Assembly: GCA_001600355.1 (NCBI GenBank)
Contig: BCJU01000001.1
Span: forward strand, 3,741,178 to 3,805,177
Direction of reading: 5' to 3'
DNA length: 64,000 nucleotides
DNA from: Meira nashicola
Taxonomy: Eukaryota; Basidiomycota; Exobasidiomycetes; Exobasidiales; Brachybasidiaceae
This document shows positions 30,148 through 41,400 of this stretch, piece by piece. Position 1 is the stretch's first letter; the number at the start of each line of letters is the position of its first letter. The notes beneath the pieces were generated by a model. The model ran no database searches. It saw nothing but the letters and a program-made list of their open reading frames with translations, and was not told where the DNA came from. Both the position numbers and the translations under genes were made by a program.

Positions 30148-30881
30148 TTATGGGCTACTACTGCCCGAATTACCAGTAAGACAATCCAAGCAGCCGCCAA
30201 GAAAATCACCACTACTACCACCACCACTACCACCACCACCACCACCAATTGGAGTTACATAACCATATTGCAGGCGAGTATGACCGTGACGATCTGGGGC
30301 CATTACCATGCCTGGTTGCATTCCCAAAGCATCGGCAATCATAGCATTACCTGCTGCTCCTGCAACTGCTCCTCCTATGCGCGCTCCTGTATGAGAATTA
30401 CGTCCGTCATAACGACCACTTGGAGGACTATCATAATTGCTACTATAACTACTTCCGTCATAACGATGACGAGGATTATGGTTAGCAGTATAAGTTGAAT
30501 GGCTAGGACGATCACTTCTTCCAGTACGAATAGGTTCTGGACGATTACGTTCAAATCTATTATGTTGAGATGGAAGAGGAGGAGCAGAAGCGGTTGATGG
30601 AGAAGAAAGATTAAATTTACGATATTGTTGTCTACCAGGTCGAAGGCCAGTGTTGTTAGTTTGACTTCCAGAATTTTGACCATGTTGCTTTAAAAGTAAA
30701 GATAATATTTAGCCAAAGACAGAAATTATAAACGGTCAATCATACTTACATCCATCGGATTACGCTTCATGAGATTCTGCTCTCCAAGATCATTGTTAAG
30801 AGTAATAGGGTTGGAAAAGCATCCTAAAATCTGACTTGTAAGAAGGAATAAGAAGATACTTTGTAAGTTGACTATCATCAT
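30148..30881 (-). CDS. Small secreted Gly/Tyr/Arg-rich protein (two exons)
   Basis: A 223-residue predicted secreted protein of unknown function. Minus-strand exons are 30881-30750 (44 codons) and 30687-30148 (180 codons with stop), joined in phase 0 across a 62-nt intron with a GTAAGT donor at 30749. The N-terminus, MMIVNLQSIFLFLLTSQILG, is a good signal peptide, with cleavage likely near residues 20-24. A Lys-Arg pair at about 39-40 could be a Kex2 site. The mature part is rich in Ser, Tyr, Arg, His and Asn with two RYDG motifs. Next is a glycine-zipper-like IGGAVAGAAGNA stretch, a polyglycine run, and a C-terminus with two Cys (GGCLDCLTG). A TATA box lies 66-74 nt upstream of the start. 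It could be a cell-wall protein or an effector-like protein, but nothing shows which. The gene model rests on frame, signal peptide and splice consensus. Confidence 0.7.
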
Positions 30882-32150
30882 TTAGTCTTCCTTTGGAAAT
30901 TGATGTAATCACAATAAAAAAGAAAGGGAGAGGAGAGGAAGATGGCTTTATATAAACCAAAATCATTCGGGGCAACCAGCACAACAACATAAATCAGAAG
31001 GGGCAAATTTAACACTTTGCCAAAATTTAGAGTGCCCCAATCAATCAATCAAAATTATAAGACAATACTTTTTCGCATTTCAAACGACCGAATACGCACC
31101 GAAGAATTGCACAAAAGATAAAGCAAGCCCACAAACTACTAACAACATACCCCCTAAACATTTCAAAGTTCTTATAGTCTCCAATAAATAATATTCGGGG
31201 ATATAAATATTTAAACAAATGATCATTATGCAGTGATAAATGTTTATTTTTTAAATTTCTTACGCCAAGTATACCACAATTAATATTATTTTACATCAAA
31301 AGCATTAAGTTATCTAATTGGCATTCGATAGCAATCTAATAATTAATATTCCTTGTAGATGGCAATGACGCATTTTTTATTAAACGGAGAAGATCGGGTT
31401 CTTTCACGTGCATAATGTGTCAATCTGATTAGAATAAAGACCAATACATACGCGGTCAGAACGGGTTATTTTGTAGCGCTTGAACTTAATTCCGATCGAT
31501 TGAATTGCAGCAACAATAACAGCAGCGTTGCATGTGCCCACTCACACCTTCACCCGCGCCGGCGTACGCGTGTTGCCAATTCCCCTCCCCCATTTTCACG
31601 TTCATTATCCCTGCAGGTGTGTATGTAGTAGGTAGAGCAAGCACTTTGCATTTATTTTTCTAGACATACACCGCACAACGACAGAATTTGCGTGTTAAAA
31701 TGGACTTTATTACTCCACCCTTGAAACATACTGCTAGTTTACACGCATAAATACTTCGGGGTTGAAACACAGTCAATGTTCCCCATATTTTCTTCTTCTT
31801 TTAGTAAAAAAAAACAAAAGTGAAACACGCTTTTAGGCACATAATGACTATTTTTTCTTCATATAAAGAAGCCGAAGCTACCTGTCTATACAAATATACT
31901 GGTCATCCGATCATTCTATTCGGGCTATAGCGGCATATAGTGACCGCCTTTACCGGTTCAACTTTCATTCCAAACTCCTCCTCCGTCTCCGCATCCTTTT
32001 CTTCTCTCTACATTGACAGACAAAAAAGAAAAAAGGGGAAAATATTCAAAAGTTGTTCTTGAATACATCTTTTCTTCCGACCTACACTTTCTAGGATACC
32101 TTTATTTTTCTTCTCCCTCCAACAGTTCCCTCTTTATAACTTTTGTCAAG
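30882..32150. other. Divergent promoter region, secreted protein / Sfc1
   Basis: 1.27 kb with no gene seen. The left end carries the TATA box of the minus-strand secreted-protein gene. The middle is AT-rich. At 31530-31610 there is a GC-rich, CCCTCCCC-containing stretch with CCGCGCCGGCG and CCAAT that may be an upstream activating region for the carrier gene. A TTTACCGG octamer is at 31949-31956, and a CT-rich leader precedes the carrier start. Confidence 0.45.
30947..30955 (-). promoter_or_regulatory. TATA box of the small secreted protein gene
   Basis: TATATAAAG on the minus strand, 66-74 nt before the predicted ATG at 30881, with a purine/pyrimidine-biased tract between the two as in many fungal core promoters. 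It supports the gene model. Confidence 0.55.
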
Positions 32151-33194
32151 ATGAGTAAAAGTGATAAACCAAACAATAAGCCCAAAGTGGCTCCTTCTAC
32201 CCATTTGATCGCTGGTGGTATTGCTGGATTTGCAGAAGCATGCACTTGTCATCGTGAGTATATGCTCAATGTTTTGATATTCTCCTTATAATTCTTCTAA
32301 TCGCTCTTTTTATTACTCTTTACAGCTCTGGATACAATCAAAGTGAGAATGCAACTTTCTCGTCGTGGAAAAGCATCAGGTGAAAAACCACGTGGATTTT
32401 TAGCAACAGGTGCATACATTGTTCGTAGAGAAACACCTCTAGGTTTATATAAAGGTTTAGGAGCAGTAGTTGCAGGTATCGTTCCAAAGATGGCAATCAG
32501 ATTTATGAGTTTTGAATATTATAAAGCAGCATTAGCAGATCCAAAGACTGGAATTACAAGTCCTCAAGGAGTTTTCTTGGCAGGTTTAGGTGCAGGTACA
32601 ACAGAAGCAGTAGCAGTCGTTAATCCAATGGAAGTCGTTAAAATTCGTCTTCAAGCACAACAACATTCTTTAGCCGATCCATTGGAAGTTCCAAGATATA
32701 GAAATGCAGCCCATGCTCTATATACAATCATTCGTGAAGAAGGATTTTTCACTTTATATCGTGGTGTTGCACTAACGGCAGCAAGACAAGCAACTAATCA
32801 AGCAGCAAACTTTACAGCTTATCAAGAATTAAAATCTTTCGCTCAACGTGTTCAAGATACAAAAGAGCTACCTTCATATGAAACTGCATTGATTGGTTTA
32901 ATTAGTGGTGCTTTAGGTCCATTCAGTAATGCACCAATCGATACGATTAAAACACGTATTCAACGTGCAAGTAAAGTAGAAGGAGAAACGGCAATTAGTA
33001 GAGTTGTAAAAGTTGCTAGCGAAATGTTTGCTCAAGAAGGTGCAAGTGCTTTCTGGAAAGGTATCACACCTCGTGTCGCTCGTGTCGCTCCAGGTCAAGC
33101 AGTCGTTTTCACAATTTACGAAAAAGTTAAAAGTTACATAGAAGCTGCCAAAGCCGGAGAATTTGCTTTATCCGATACCAGATCAGATGAATAG
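32151..33194 (+). CDS. SFC1: Mitochondrial succinate/fumarate carrier
   Basis: Inner-membrane carrier of the SLC25 family, 323 residues, close to yeast Sfc1 (Acr1), which swaps cytosolic succinate for mitochondrial fumarate and supports growth on two-carbon sources. Exons are 32151-32253 and 32326-33194; the 72-nt intron has a GTGAGT donor and a TTTACAG acceptor. Splicing rebuilds CHPLDTIKVRMQ, the first carrier signature. The other two are NPMEVVKIRLQAQ and APIDTIKTRIQ. Sfc1-type segments LYKGLGAVV.GI.PKMAIRF, SLTAARQATNQ-like ALTAARQATNQAANFT, and KGITPRVARVAPGQAV are all present, and the length matches. There is no presequence, as usual for carriers. Related dicarboxylate or tricarboxylate carriers are less likely given this match. 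Confidence 0.93.
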
Positions 33195-33577
33195 GCGAAA
33201 AAAATGATCTTATAATTAAATGCACCTTTGCATCTTGCTCAATCTTAAACAAAAAGAGATGGAATTGCATAAATTTGCTATCGTTATTGAATTATAGTAT
33301 ACATATTAGTACACATCATTGATTCGTTTTAATGAATATTTTTATCATCTTTCTATTAGACTACTTAATCGGAAGTGAATCGGGAAGAAGAGAGACGCGT
33401 GACTTGACGCGCTATAAATTTATCGCGAATAAATGCAGTCAGAAAATCAGACAGCTATTATGCGTCAAAGATTGAAAAATTGAAATGAACAACACCACTA
33501 TGATTTCACCTTTGCTAAACAACATCATCATAAGAGAAGGCCATTGAAGGAAAAATGAATGTGATTGGACGGTAGCA
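33195..33577. other. Intergenic, Sfc1 3' end / Sld7-like promoter
   Basis: 383 bp, AT-rich, with no gene or clear motif. It should hold the terminator of the carrier gene and the promoter of the next gene on the same strand. Confidence 0.4.
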
Positions 33578-35242
33578 ATGTCAGAGTCAAGTTCACAGAG
33601 GGAATCAGAATCCGCTCTGCCACAACAAACTCTTCGAACTCCACCTTGTGCAACTCCAAATAAACCTAGATTGTTATGGCGTGGAAGTTTATTTTTGAAC
33701 GATGGGACTGAGATACCTGGATTAGCAATCGTTTCAACTGTTCAACCAGCTTTCGCTTCTTCTTCTTCTAAAAGTAATAAGAAAGAGTTTGAGAATGATA
33801 GCGACAAAGAAGCACCTTTCACCTTATCTACCGAACAACAAGATGAAATGTGTTTATCGATCGAAATGGTACGACATGCTCCTCTTCGAATTGTAGATGT
33901 GGTAGAAAATACAATCGTAAAAGACGAAAGTGGCAAACTTTCTCTACAATCAAACAATGAATCCAAAAGATCAACAAATCAAACACATACGATAACATCA
34001 ACAAATAATCCCGCCAATGCAGCGAATCAAAACATTCACGTCACTTTCGAAGCAGCAGGTAATGTACGATTATACATTGATCCGGATCAACCTGCAACAG
34101 TAGCATTCTTTGATCGATTGTTCGCATATGATTTTGATCGCGATCAAAAAGAGAGATTGACTGGAAATTGTTCAACAAGTGCTTTAATTTTCTCTTTAGA
34201 TAAATCTTTCAAAGATTCAATGAATTCTTCTCCTTTTGATTCGCGTTTGGATCGTTTTGATATCTTTGGCGATCATAATTCGGCTGGATCGGCTTACCAT
34301 ATGAATAGCACTGGAATCATGGAAGCTGTTGTGATTGGAATTGAACGACCTGATCCAACTTCAGCCAACAAATCAAAAATTGAGCTTCATATTGGTCGAA
34401 AGATTGTTAAAAGGATCAAGAATGCTTCTCATTCGGACTTACAACATGCATCCTCAAGCACGAGCATTTCCTTCTCTGAACCTTCAGCATTACCTCGACC
34501 AGATGATCCGGCTCCTCGTGTCTTACCATTGAAGAGACCGCAAAAGGCTCTAAAGCCTGCCACTTCGTTAACATCCCTCTTTTCACGCGCAAACTCATTC
34601 CAGGATCATCAAAGCGCATCATCGAAATTCGCTTTACCCGCTCGTCCGTCATTATCGAAAACTCAGAGGAATAATTCGCAGAGCAGAGATCTTTGTACAT
34701 CAGAAGAAAGAAGTTCAGATAGTATCTCAAAACCATATGAGAATCAAGCAAAAGATCGAGCAACTTCAATCAGTGCAGCGACAAGAAAGAGAGGAGGAAA
34801 CCATACACCTGGCAGAAGGGGAGAAAAGCGGCCACGGAGCCATTACGCATCTATCATTAGTCCGGAGGAACAAGAGGTTGAAAATGATCCTTTCTTATCC
34901 AATCTAGAAGAAAACGGTATTGAACAAGTAGAACAATCTCTCGTATCGAGCAAAATTAAGAAGGAAGATCCCGATCCAATCATGGCTCCACCTCTATCAA
35001 GCACTAAAACAAACAAGCAGACTTCTTCAATCGAAGAGAAGAATCGTTCTTTGATAAAGAAATTAGTTCATTATCAATTGCTTGGAAAAGGCGTTGAAAG
35101 ACATGAGCCTGCATATGTTGCTTGTTATGGTATCACTTGTCAAGGCGCAATGGTAGCTTTGCGTAAGCATGTCAAAGTTCAACCGATTGATCGACAAATA
35201 GCAGCAGGTATTATTGAGAAACACTTGGAGATGTACCTGTAA
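33578..35242 (+). CDS. Sld7-like protein, putative replication-initiation factor
   Basis: A 554-residue intronless protein. The C-terminal about 70 residues (from NRSLIKKLVHYQLLGKGVER through GAMVALRKHVKVQ to IIEKHLEMYL) resemble the Sld7 C-terminal dimerisation domain. The N-terminal RLLWRGSLFLNDGTEIPGLAIV stretch fits the start of an Sld7-like N-domain. In yeast Sld7 binds Sld3 and helps load Cdc45 at origins. The match is from memory of family patterns and is moderate only. The middle (about residues 300-460) is disordered, Ser-rich and basic, much longer than in yeast Sld7 (about 257 residues). No membrane segment is seen. If the assignment is wrong, this is an uncharacterised nuclear-looking protein. 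Confidence 0.5.
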   Translation: MSESSSQRESESALPQQTLRTPPCATPNKPRLLWRGSLFLNDGTEIPGLAIVSTVQPAFASSSSKSNKKEFENDSDKEAPFTLSTEQQDEMCLSIEMVRHAPLRIVDVVENTIVKDESGKLSLQSNNESKRSTNQTHTITSTNNPANAANQNIHVTFEAAGNVRLYIDPDQPATVAFFDRLFAYDFDRDQKERLTGNCSTSALIFSLDKSFKDSMNSSPFDSRLDRFDIFGDHNSAGSAYHMNSTGIMEAVVIGIERPDPTSANKSKIELHIGRKIVKRIKNASHSDLQHASSSTSISFSEPSALPRPDDPAPRVLPLKRPQKALKPATSLTSLFSRANSFQDHQSASSKFALPARPSLSKTQRNNSQSRDLCTSEERSSDSISKPYENQAKDRATSISAATRKRGGNHTPGRRGEKRPRSHYASIISPEEQEVENDPFLSNLEENGIEQVEQSLVSSKIKKEDPDPIMAPPLSSTKTNKQTSSIEEKNRSLIKKLVHYQLLGKGVERHEPAYVACYGITCQGAMVALRKHVKVQPIDRQIAAGIIEKHLEMYL

Positions 35243-35283
35243 ATTTGTATTTTTATTCATCTGTATACTATTCAATCAAATAT

Positions 35284-35305
35284 CACACACACACACACAC
35301 ACACA
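35284..35305. repeat. (CA)11 microsatellite
   Basis: Eleven perfect CA units in the 201-bp spacer between two converging genes (Sld7-like and RhoGEF). Likely length-polymorphic; no function implied. Confidence 0.85.
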
Positions 35306-35443
35306 AAAACATTCGTCTGATTTATTTAATTACAGTGTTGACTGATCAACGAAATAAGGTGACACAAGAAAACAGAAACGGATTTGATAAGGTACACGTT
35401 AGAAAAAGTAGGTAATAATATTGGGTATGAGTGCTCAGCTACT

Positions 35444-38400
35444 TTACTCATCTTCATCTGAGAAATTCCCTTTTTCAACCCAACCCAATTGTCCATTGAT
35501 GTCTGACCTACCAAATAAGAGTGTTTGATTGGGAAAGGAAGATGTATCCTTCGAAAGGACGCGGAAAGTATCACCAACCTTGTATTGTACAAACTGCCAA
35601 CCAAGATGTTTATCATCTTGATTGAAATGTTCGGGACCATCTCTCATTGCCTTGCACTGAAATAATGCTTTCATCTTTTGACGTTGAGATGATTGACTTG
35701 ATTGTTGACGGTGTGAAGGTGTAAATTGTCCAGATCCGGAGGATGTCAATCCGTTTCCTCCCACTTCAGCAATTTTACTTAAATGCAAACGATCTGCGCT
35801 ATTCTCCCTGCTGGGCATGCGAGTCCTTACACTTTCTGCCGAAACAAAGCTTCCACTACGTGTAGATGTATTGCCATCTGTGCCAATTGAGAGATTCGAA
35901 ACGTCACTTGATATTTCAATGCCATTTGCTGCATATCCTGCAGAGTGATCTGATACTCTAGATGGCGAAGTGTTTGAGTTGAGATCAATCGGTCGTACTG
36001 CTGGCGATAGATCATAAGGCTCTTTGGCGGGAACATGATCGGCTTTATCCAAGAAATCAATCGGACTATTTTGCACGAAGAATCCTTCTCCCGTATCTCC
36101 ATCACGACGGAAAACAAGACTAGGCAAAGAAGGTGGCATAGAAGAAACCGTAATCGTTGGATCGTCACTAAATCTTGATTTACCCTTGTAATTGCCATTT
36201 GCGCTACTTCCGTTTTGAGCAGCCGCAACCGATGCAGCAGCAGCTGCTGCTGCTGCCCTATGCATTTGTATCATGTTTGTGGCACCATCTGGCATAGGTG
36301 GCAACTCTTCCGAAGGAGAGTTTATGGACGGATTAGAGGAATTGTCGCGTGAGAAGGTACCCGATAACGTACGCATCAAGCCTGCCACACCACCACCGCT
36401 AGGTCTTCGACCAGAATTGAAAGCGGTAAGAAAGGCTGGATTATGACCGGAGTTACTATTGGTAGAAGGTGAATTGTTGGAAGATCGTCTCAAATTAAGT
36501 CCATGTGACAAATTCGACGAGGATGCCGGTTTGTCTAGTAATCCTGTCGCATTGGCTTTTGCGATTGCTTCTTCTAAGTCATCTTCGTCATCATCACTGT
36601 CCGAAAGATCATCATAGTTGACACTGGGTATAGTGCTAAGCTCTGAACCTCTTCTAGCAATCGTCAAAGAATCGCTCCATTGTGAATAAGCACGATGACT
36701 ATCCCAAAATGCGCGTACAGGGTGAACATTGCGCAGACTTGGTCCAACTTCGAGAGAATCATCACCATCTAATCCAATCATTTCCACCTCATCTCCGTGT
36801 CCTGCTTTTGTTCTCCAAAATTCAATAGTCAAATGACGAACTTCATCTAGATGTCCTGCTTGCAAACGCGCGAATGCTTGAACACCAACGTCGAGCAAGA
36901 GTTGAATGCCACGCATAAAAATAGGCAATTCATCAATCAATTGAGCTTGCAAAGCAACGAAACCATTTGCATTCTCCAATGCTTTCCTGTCTAGATTCTT
37001 ACTACTTCCATTATCCTGATGTAGCGTCAATCTGGCGCGAGCAAAGTCATTTTCACGCTCATCACGTTTCACCATTACCGATCTTGGAGCTTCAAACATC
37101 CTTTCAATCTTATTCGTCATCGGTAGAATAGCGGTTTGAATTTCCGTGTCCATCTGTCGCCATGATCGATTAATGACCCCTTTCATCACTTCCATGTAAG
37201 CAGATACGACTGCATCTTCTGGTCCAGATGGGATAGCAGGTCTTTGTCCTGCTTGATTTCCTTCAACCTGTCCACCTTCTCCTTCATCTGTTATACGCAA
37301 ATTGTACACTTTACGTAAACAGCCAAGCATACGCAATTGTGCATAGTAACATTCACGCAACGAATGTGACCAAGCGCCGCATTGACGACCAAAGATAGAG
37401 ACTCGACTGTGTAGTGCTGCAAAATCTCTTGTCAATTCAGCATAATTTTCCAATGCATTATCCAATGCTTCTATGCTTAACATGGATTCTTCTGGATTTG
37501 CAGTATTTGAACTTCTTGGCGTCAAAAGTCCACCTTTCTTTTTGCTCTTTGACGATGGAATGGAAGCCAAAGGAGAAGAAGAATTACCTTTTCCGTCACG
37601 ATCCTTTCCAGTGATGATCAAATCGGCCAAATCTCTCCGTCTTTTCACGCGATTGATTTTATCTGCAACTTCTTCGATTTGCACTAATGCTGTGTTTAAT
37701 TGAGTGTAATCAGGATGTGACTTATCCGTTAAGCTGACAATTTGTCGTAAAAGCAAAGGATATTTGAGAACACGTTGAACTGGCTTGATCAGCAAAGATC
37801 CCAAATCCCAAGCTGTTGTACTTTTTCGAGCAACCTCTGTACATTCACGAAAATAGTTGGCAGCTTTTGTGGATTGACTGCATAACTCTTGTAAACGAAG
37901 CACACTTGCTTCATGTCTGGAACAATATGCCGTAAAGATTGCTTCAATACGTGGCATTAGAGTCACGAAAAGCTGTCCGATTCGATCATCATCTTCGTGA
38001 TTGTTGGGACCGAGACTTACCTTCCCGTTTCGGATGTTGATCTTTTCCCTTGCAAGAGAACCCATTGAAGAACTCAAAAGAGAATGGAGCTCATAAGCAA
38101 ACGCACATGTACTTTCTAAATGGGCAAAAATGATTCGCATATCTCTTGATGAAAGAGGCCCTTCCGATGCTAATACTGGAGTACCGCTCAAACTTGTTTG
38201 AATCTTGCTCACAGAAGCATTCTTTGCTGCTTGTTGTTGTTGCTGCAAAGAAGGAGCAGGAGATGCAGATGATGCATTTGTGCTCTTGTGCGTACTTGGT
38301 GGACCAACAGAAGGTGTGCCAGGCAAAGAATTTCCGTTTGGCGGCCAATGGAAAGATAAATCAGAGGATGCATGTGAAGATGTTGTGTATGTTGACGATC

Positions 38401-41400
38401 GATTGCTAGGGCCGCTCGAGCTGGCATTTGTAGAAGTTGTTTGTATTTGCGCTGGTGATGCTAATGGAGCTTCTGGGAATGTCTGATGGCGAGATGCACT
38501 TGTGCCCCAATGGTTGATCGGCGGAGTGCCTTTGACGGAGACATAACTCGAAGAGGACGATTGATTGAGACTTTGCATCGTCACCGGCGTGCTCAAACCC
38601 GAAGCAAAAACGGGAGTCGTTGTACTTGAAAGAGGAGTGGTAAGCGGTGAAGCTGTCGACAATCCAGACAAGGCCTTTGCACGACCAAGATACAAATCTC
38701 GAACAATTCCCAAATCTGAAGCATACGTCCGTTCAGTTTCCACCAGCTCTCGAATTGCATTACAACGACGCAATAAGCGTTTCATGTCTTCAGGTAAAGA
38801 GTCTGAAGGCGTTTGAGGCGTTCCAGGTGTCCCGACGCTGGATTGTTCCACACCTATTTGACGCTGTAAAGAGTCATTTGAAATACTTTGCATAGTTGCA
38901 AAGGATCGAGTTGTATCCCCTGTTGGTGGTGTTGCGGTTTTAGAATCATCTCCGATTTGACTGGAATCTCCCGTCAGGCTAATATTGCTCAAAGAATCAT
39001 TGGAAGCCGGATTATCAAACACTCGTCGGATCGTTGGACGTGCGACAGGCGCTTCAGATTTACGACCTCGAATTGACATTCCTAGTTTGCTCTTAGTCGT
39101 TGAGCTTGAAAGAGTCTCGCTGAGGTTGCTCGAATTAGATGACATTCCCTCCTCTTTACTGGATCCCAGCCGCCAAATACTCTTCTTTCGCGGTGCTTGA
39201 GTCGCACTGGATGGTGGTGCAGAAGGTACTATAAAAGCACCATGTTCATCGACGTGCCCCAAATTCGATGCGATATTAGTAGACACATTTTCTTCTTCTT
39301 CTTCCGCTTGTTTATTTGCATGTTTATTACCGAAATTCATATTGAATATTGGCGGTGTAACTTTACGCAAAGTTTTGTAACGAGTCGCCAGGGTACGCTT
39401 TGGATCACCCTTCCCATTTCCCCCTTCTGCACCTTCATCAGTCAAGAGCGAGATAGCCGAAGCGCTCTTTTCGCTACTTAATTTCGCTTTTGCCGATGAA
39501 TTCGATTGCGAATTTTCACGAGAGCGGAGTGAAGTTTGGCTTCGATCAGGATTTACAAGATTTGAAATACTTGGAGAACCAGAAAAGCTTTCGTTGTGCA
39601 TCATCACATCCACAACACTCATTTCTTCGATGCTTTTTCTAGGTGGACTTAATTGGTCCATTCGTGACAGATCATAATTGACCGTTGTTGAATTAGAAGG
39701 AGTCATTCGTCGTGTGTCATTGGGCATCGGTGCACTGACAGAGCGAAACCCATGTCCGCTTTCACTCATCATGCTAGTTGGTTTGCGATCTACGAGTGTG
39801 CCACGTAATGGGCTCTTGGTAGGCCGCAAAGGTTCTTTCCTAGGATCGAGCGTTGAAGAAGTATTCAACAGTTCTTGCATCTCTGATTCTGTTCTTAGAC
39901 TATCTTTCACATTCCGATCTGCGTCTAAGCCTGTCAATTTTGACATTGTCGCATCTCTTCCACCATCTTGCTCCGGAGATTTTGGATCAGGTTCTTCCAA
40001 TATTCTTAAAGCAGCAAAGCTCAAAGAAGCAGAAACATCCGGTTGTCCAACCCGTTTTCCATCCTCTTGATCCAATTCATGCTGCTTTCCAAGAGGTTCG
40101 CCGAAACTGGCACGAATAGCAGCCAAAGCTGACGCACCAGATGGTCCAGCTGCTGCAGCAGTACTCAAAGCTGAAGATTGTCGCCAGGAGGAATGTTTTG
40201 CCGATATTCCCTTGTTGAGAGAATTTTTGATCGGCGAAGAGGATGATATTGTATCAACTGTGGAAGGTAAAAGGTCCGGTGATGTTGGTATGGATTTGTA
40301 CGAGCTAGATGGAGACACGAGCGTTGCACGGCCTAAGCTTGGACTCGATGGTGCTGCACGGCCTTGTTTAAGGCTCGTTGTTCGGGTTGGAATCGAATTA
40401 GAACTTCCGAAACTGGCAATACTGTGCACACTTGCGCTACCCCTGCTATTCGCACGTGTTCGTGATATCGGTCGATCTATTTGCGTAGCTGTAGAATCAT
40501 TTTGCAATCGTTTGATGGAGCTCTCACTCGGAACAGATCGTAAAGAAGCCCTCTTTGGTGTACTCGAACGAGTTTCAATAGCCGCTGATGATCCGATCCT
40601 TTGCATATTCTTTGGCCGACCATAATCAGTTGGTTCACCACTTTGAGCTTCTTGAAGTTCACTCAACGATTCGGAATTTTGCCTTCTAGGATATGTTGCC
40701 GATTCGGTGATCGTTCTGCGGCCTGATTTGCTTCGAGTAGAGTTTGTGGGATAGCTTGCAGTACCCCCATTTATGTAATCCAATGAGTCACTTACAAGCA
40801 TAGAAGGAGATGCCATCACGCCAGCCGTAGACGGACGACTACGGTTGCTGTAGCTATGAGCTCGCGATGGCTGCGGTCTTGACTCTTGGAATGGACCTTG
40901 TAGAGTGGGTGATGGTAAATTCCGAAATCTCGATTCAGATCCTGCGGCACTATCCTTTGGCGACGTCTTATCTTTCTTCGATCCACCAAACAATCTCTTT
41001 TTCAACGAGGTAGGACTCTCATCGGTAGCGTTCGAAACCACACCAGAAGAAATTTGATCGTGTACGTATTGATCCCGCGTTGTTGCAGGTCTTCGCCTTG
41101 CCTCGTGCTTTCTCGTGCCCGAAGATTCACCAGAAGATACATTAGAAGCTTGATCTGATCCACGTTGACCGACTTGATGTGACATTGTCGAAATTGAGGA
41201 TGCATCAGTATATCCATCATCATAAGCGGAGCTTCCCGAAGCGACTGCCAATCTTCTTTTTCGTTCTAAGAGCGATTGACCTGTTGCTGTGCTGACAAGA
41301 ATTGACCCTTTGCCTGCTTGATGGCTTGCAGGACTGATACTGCGCGGTAATAGACTGACATCTGTACTGAAGCTGCTATTTCTAGAATGAGGCGGAGGTG

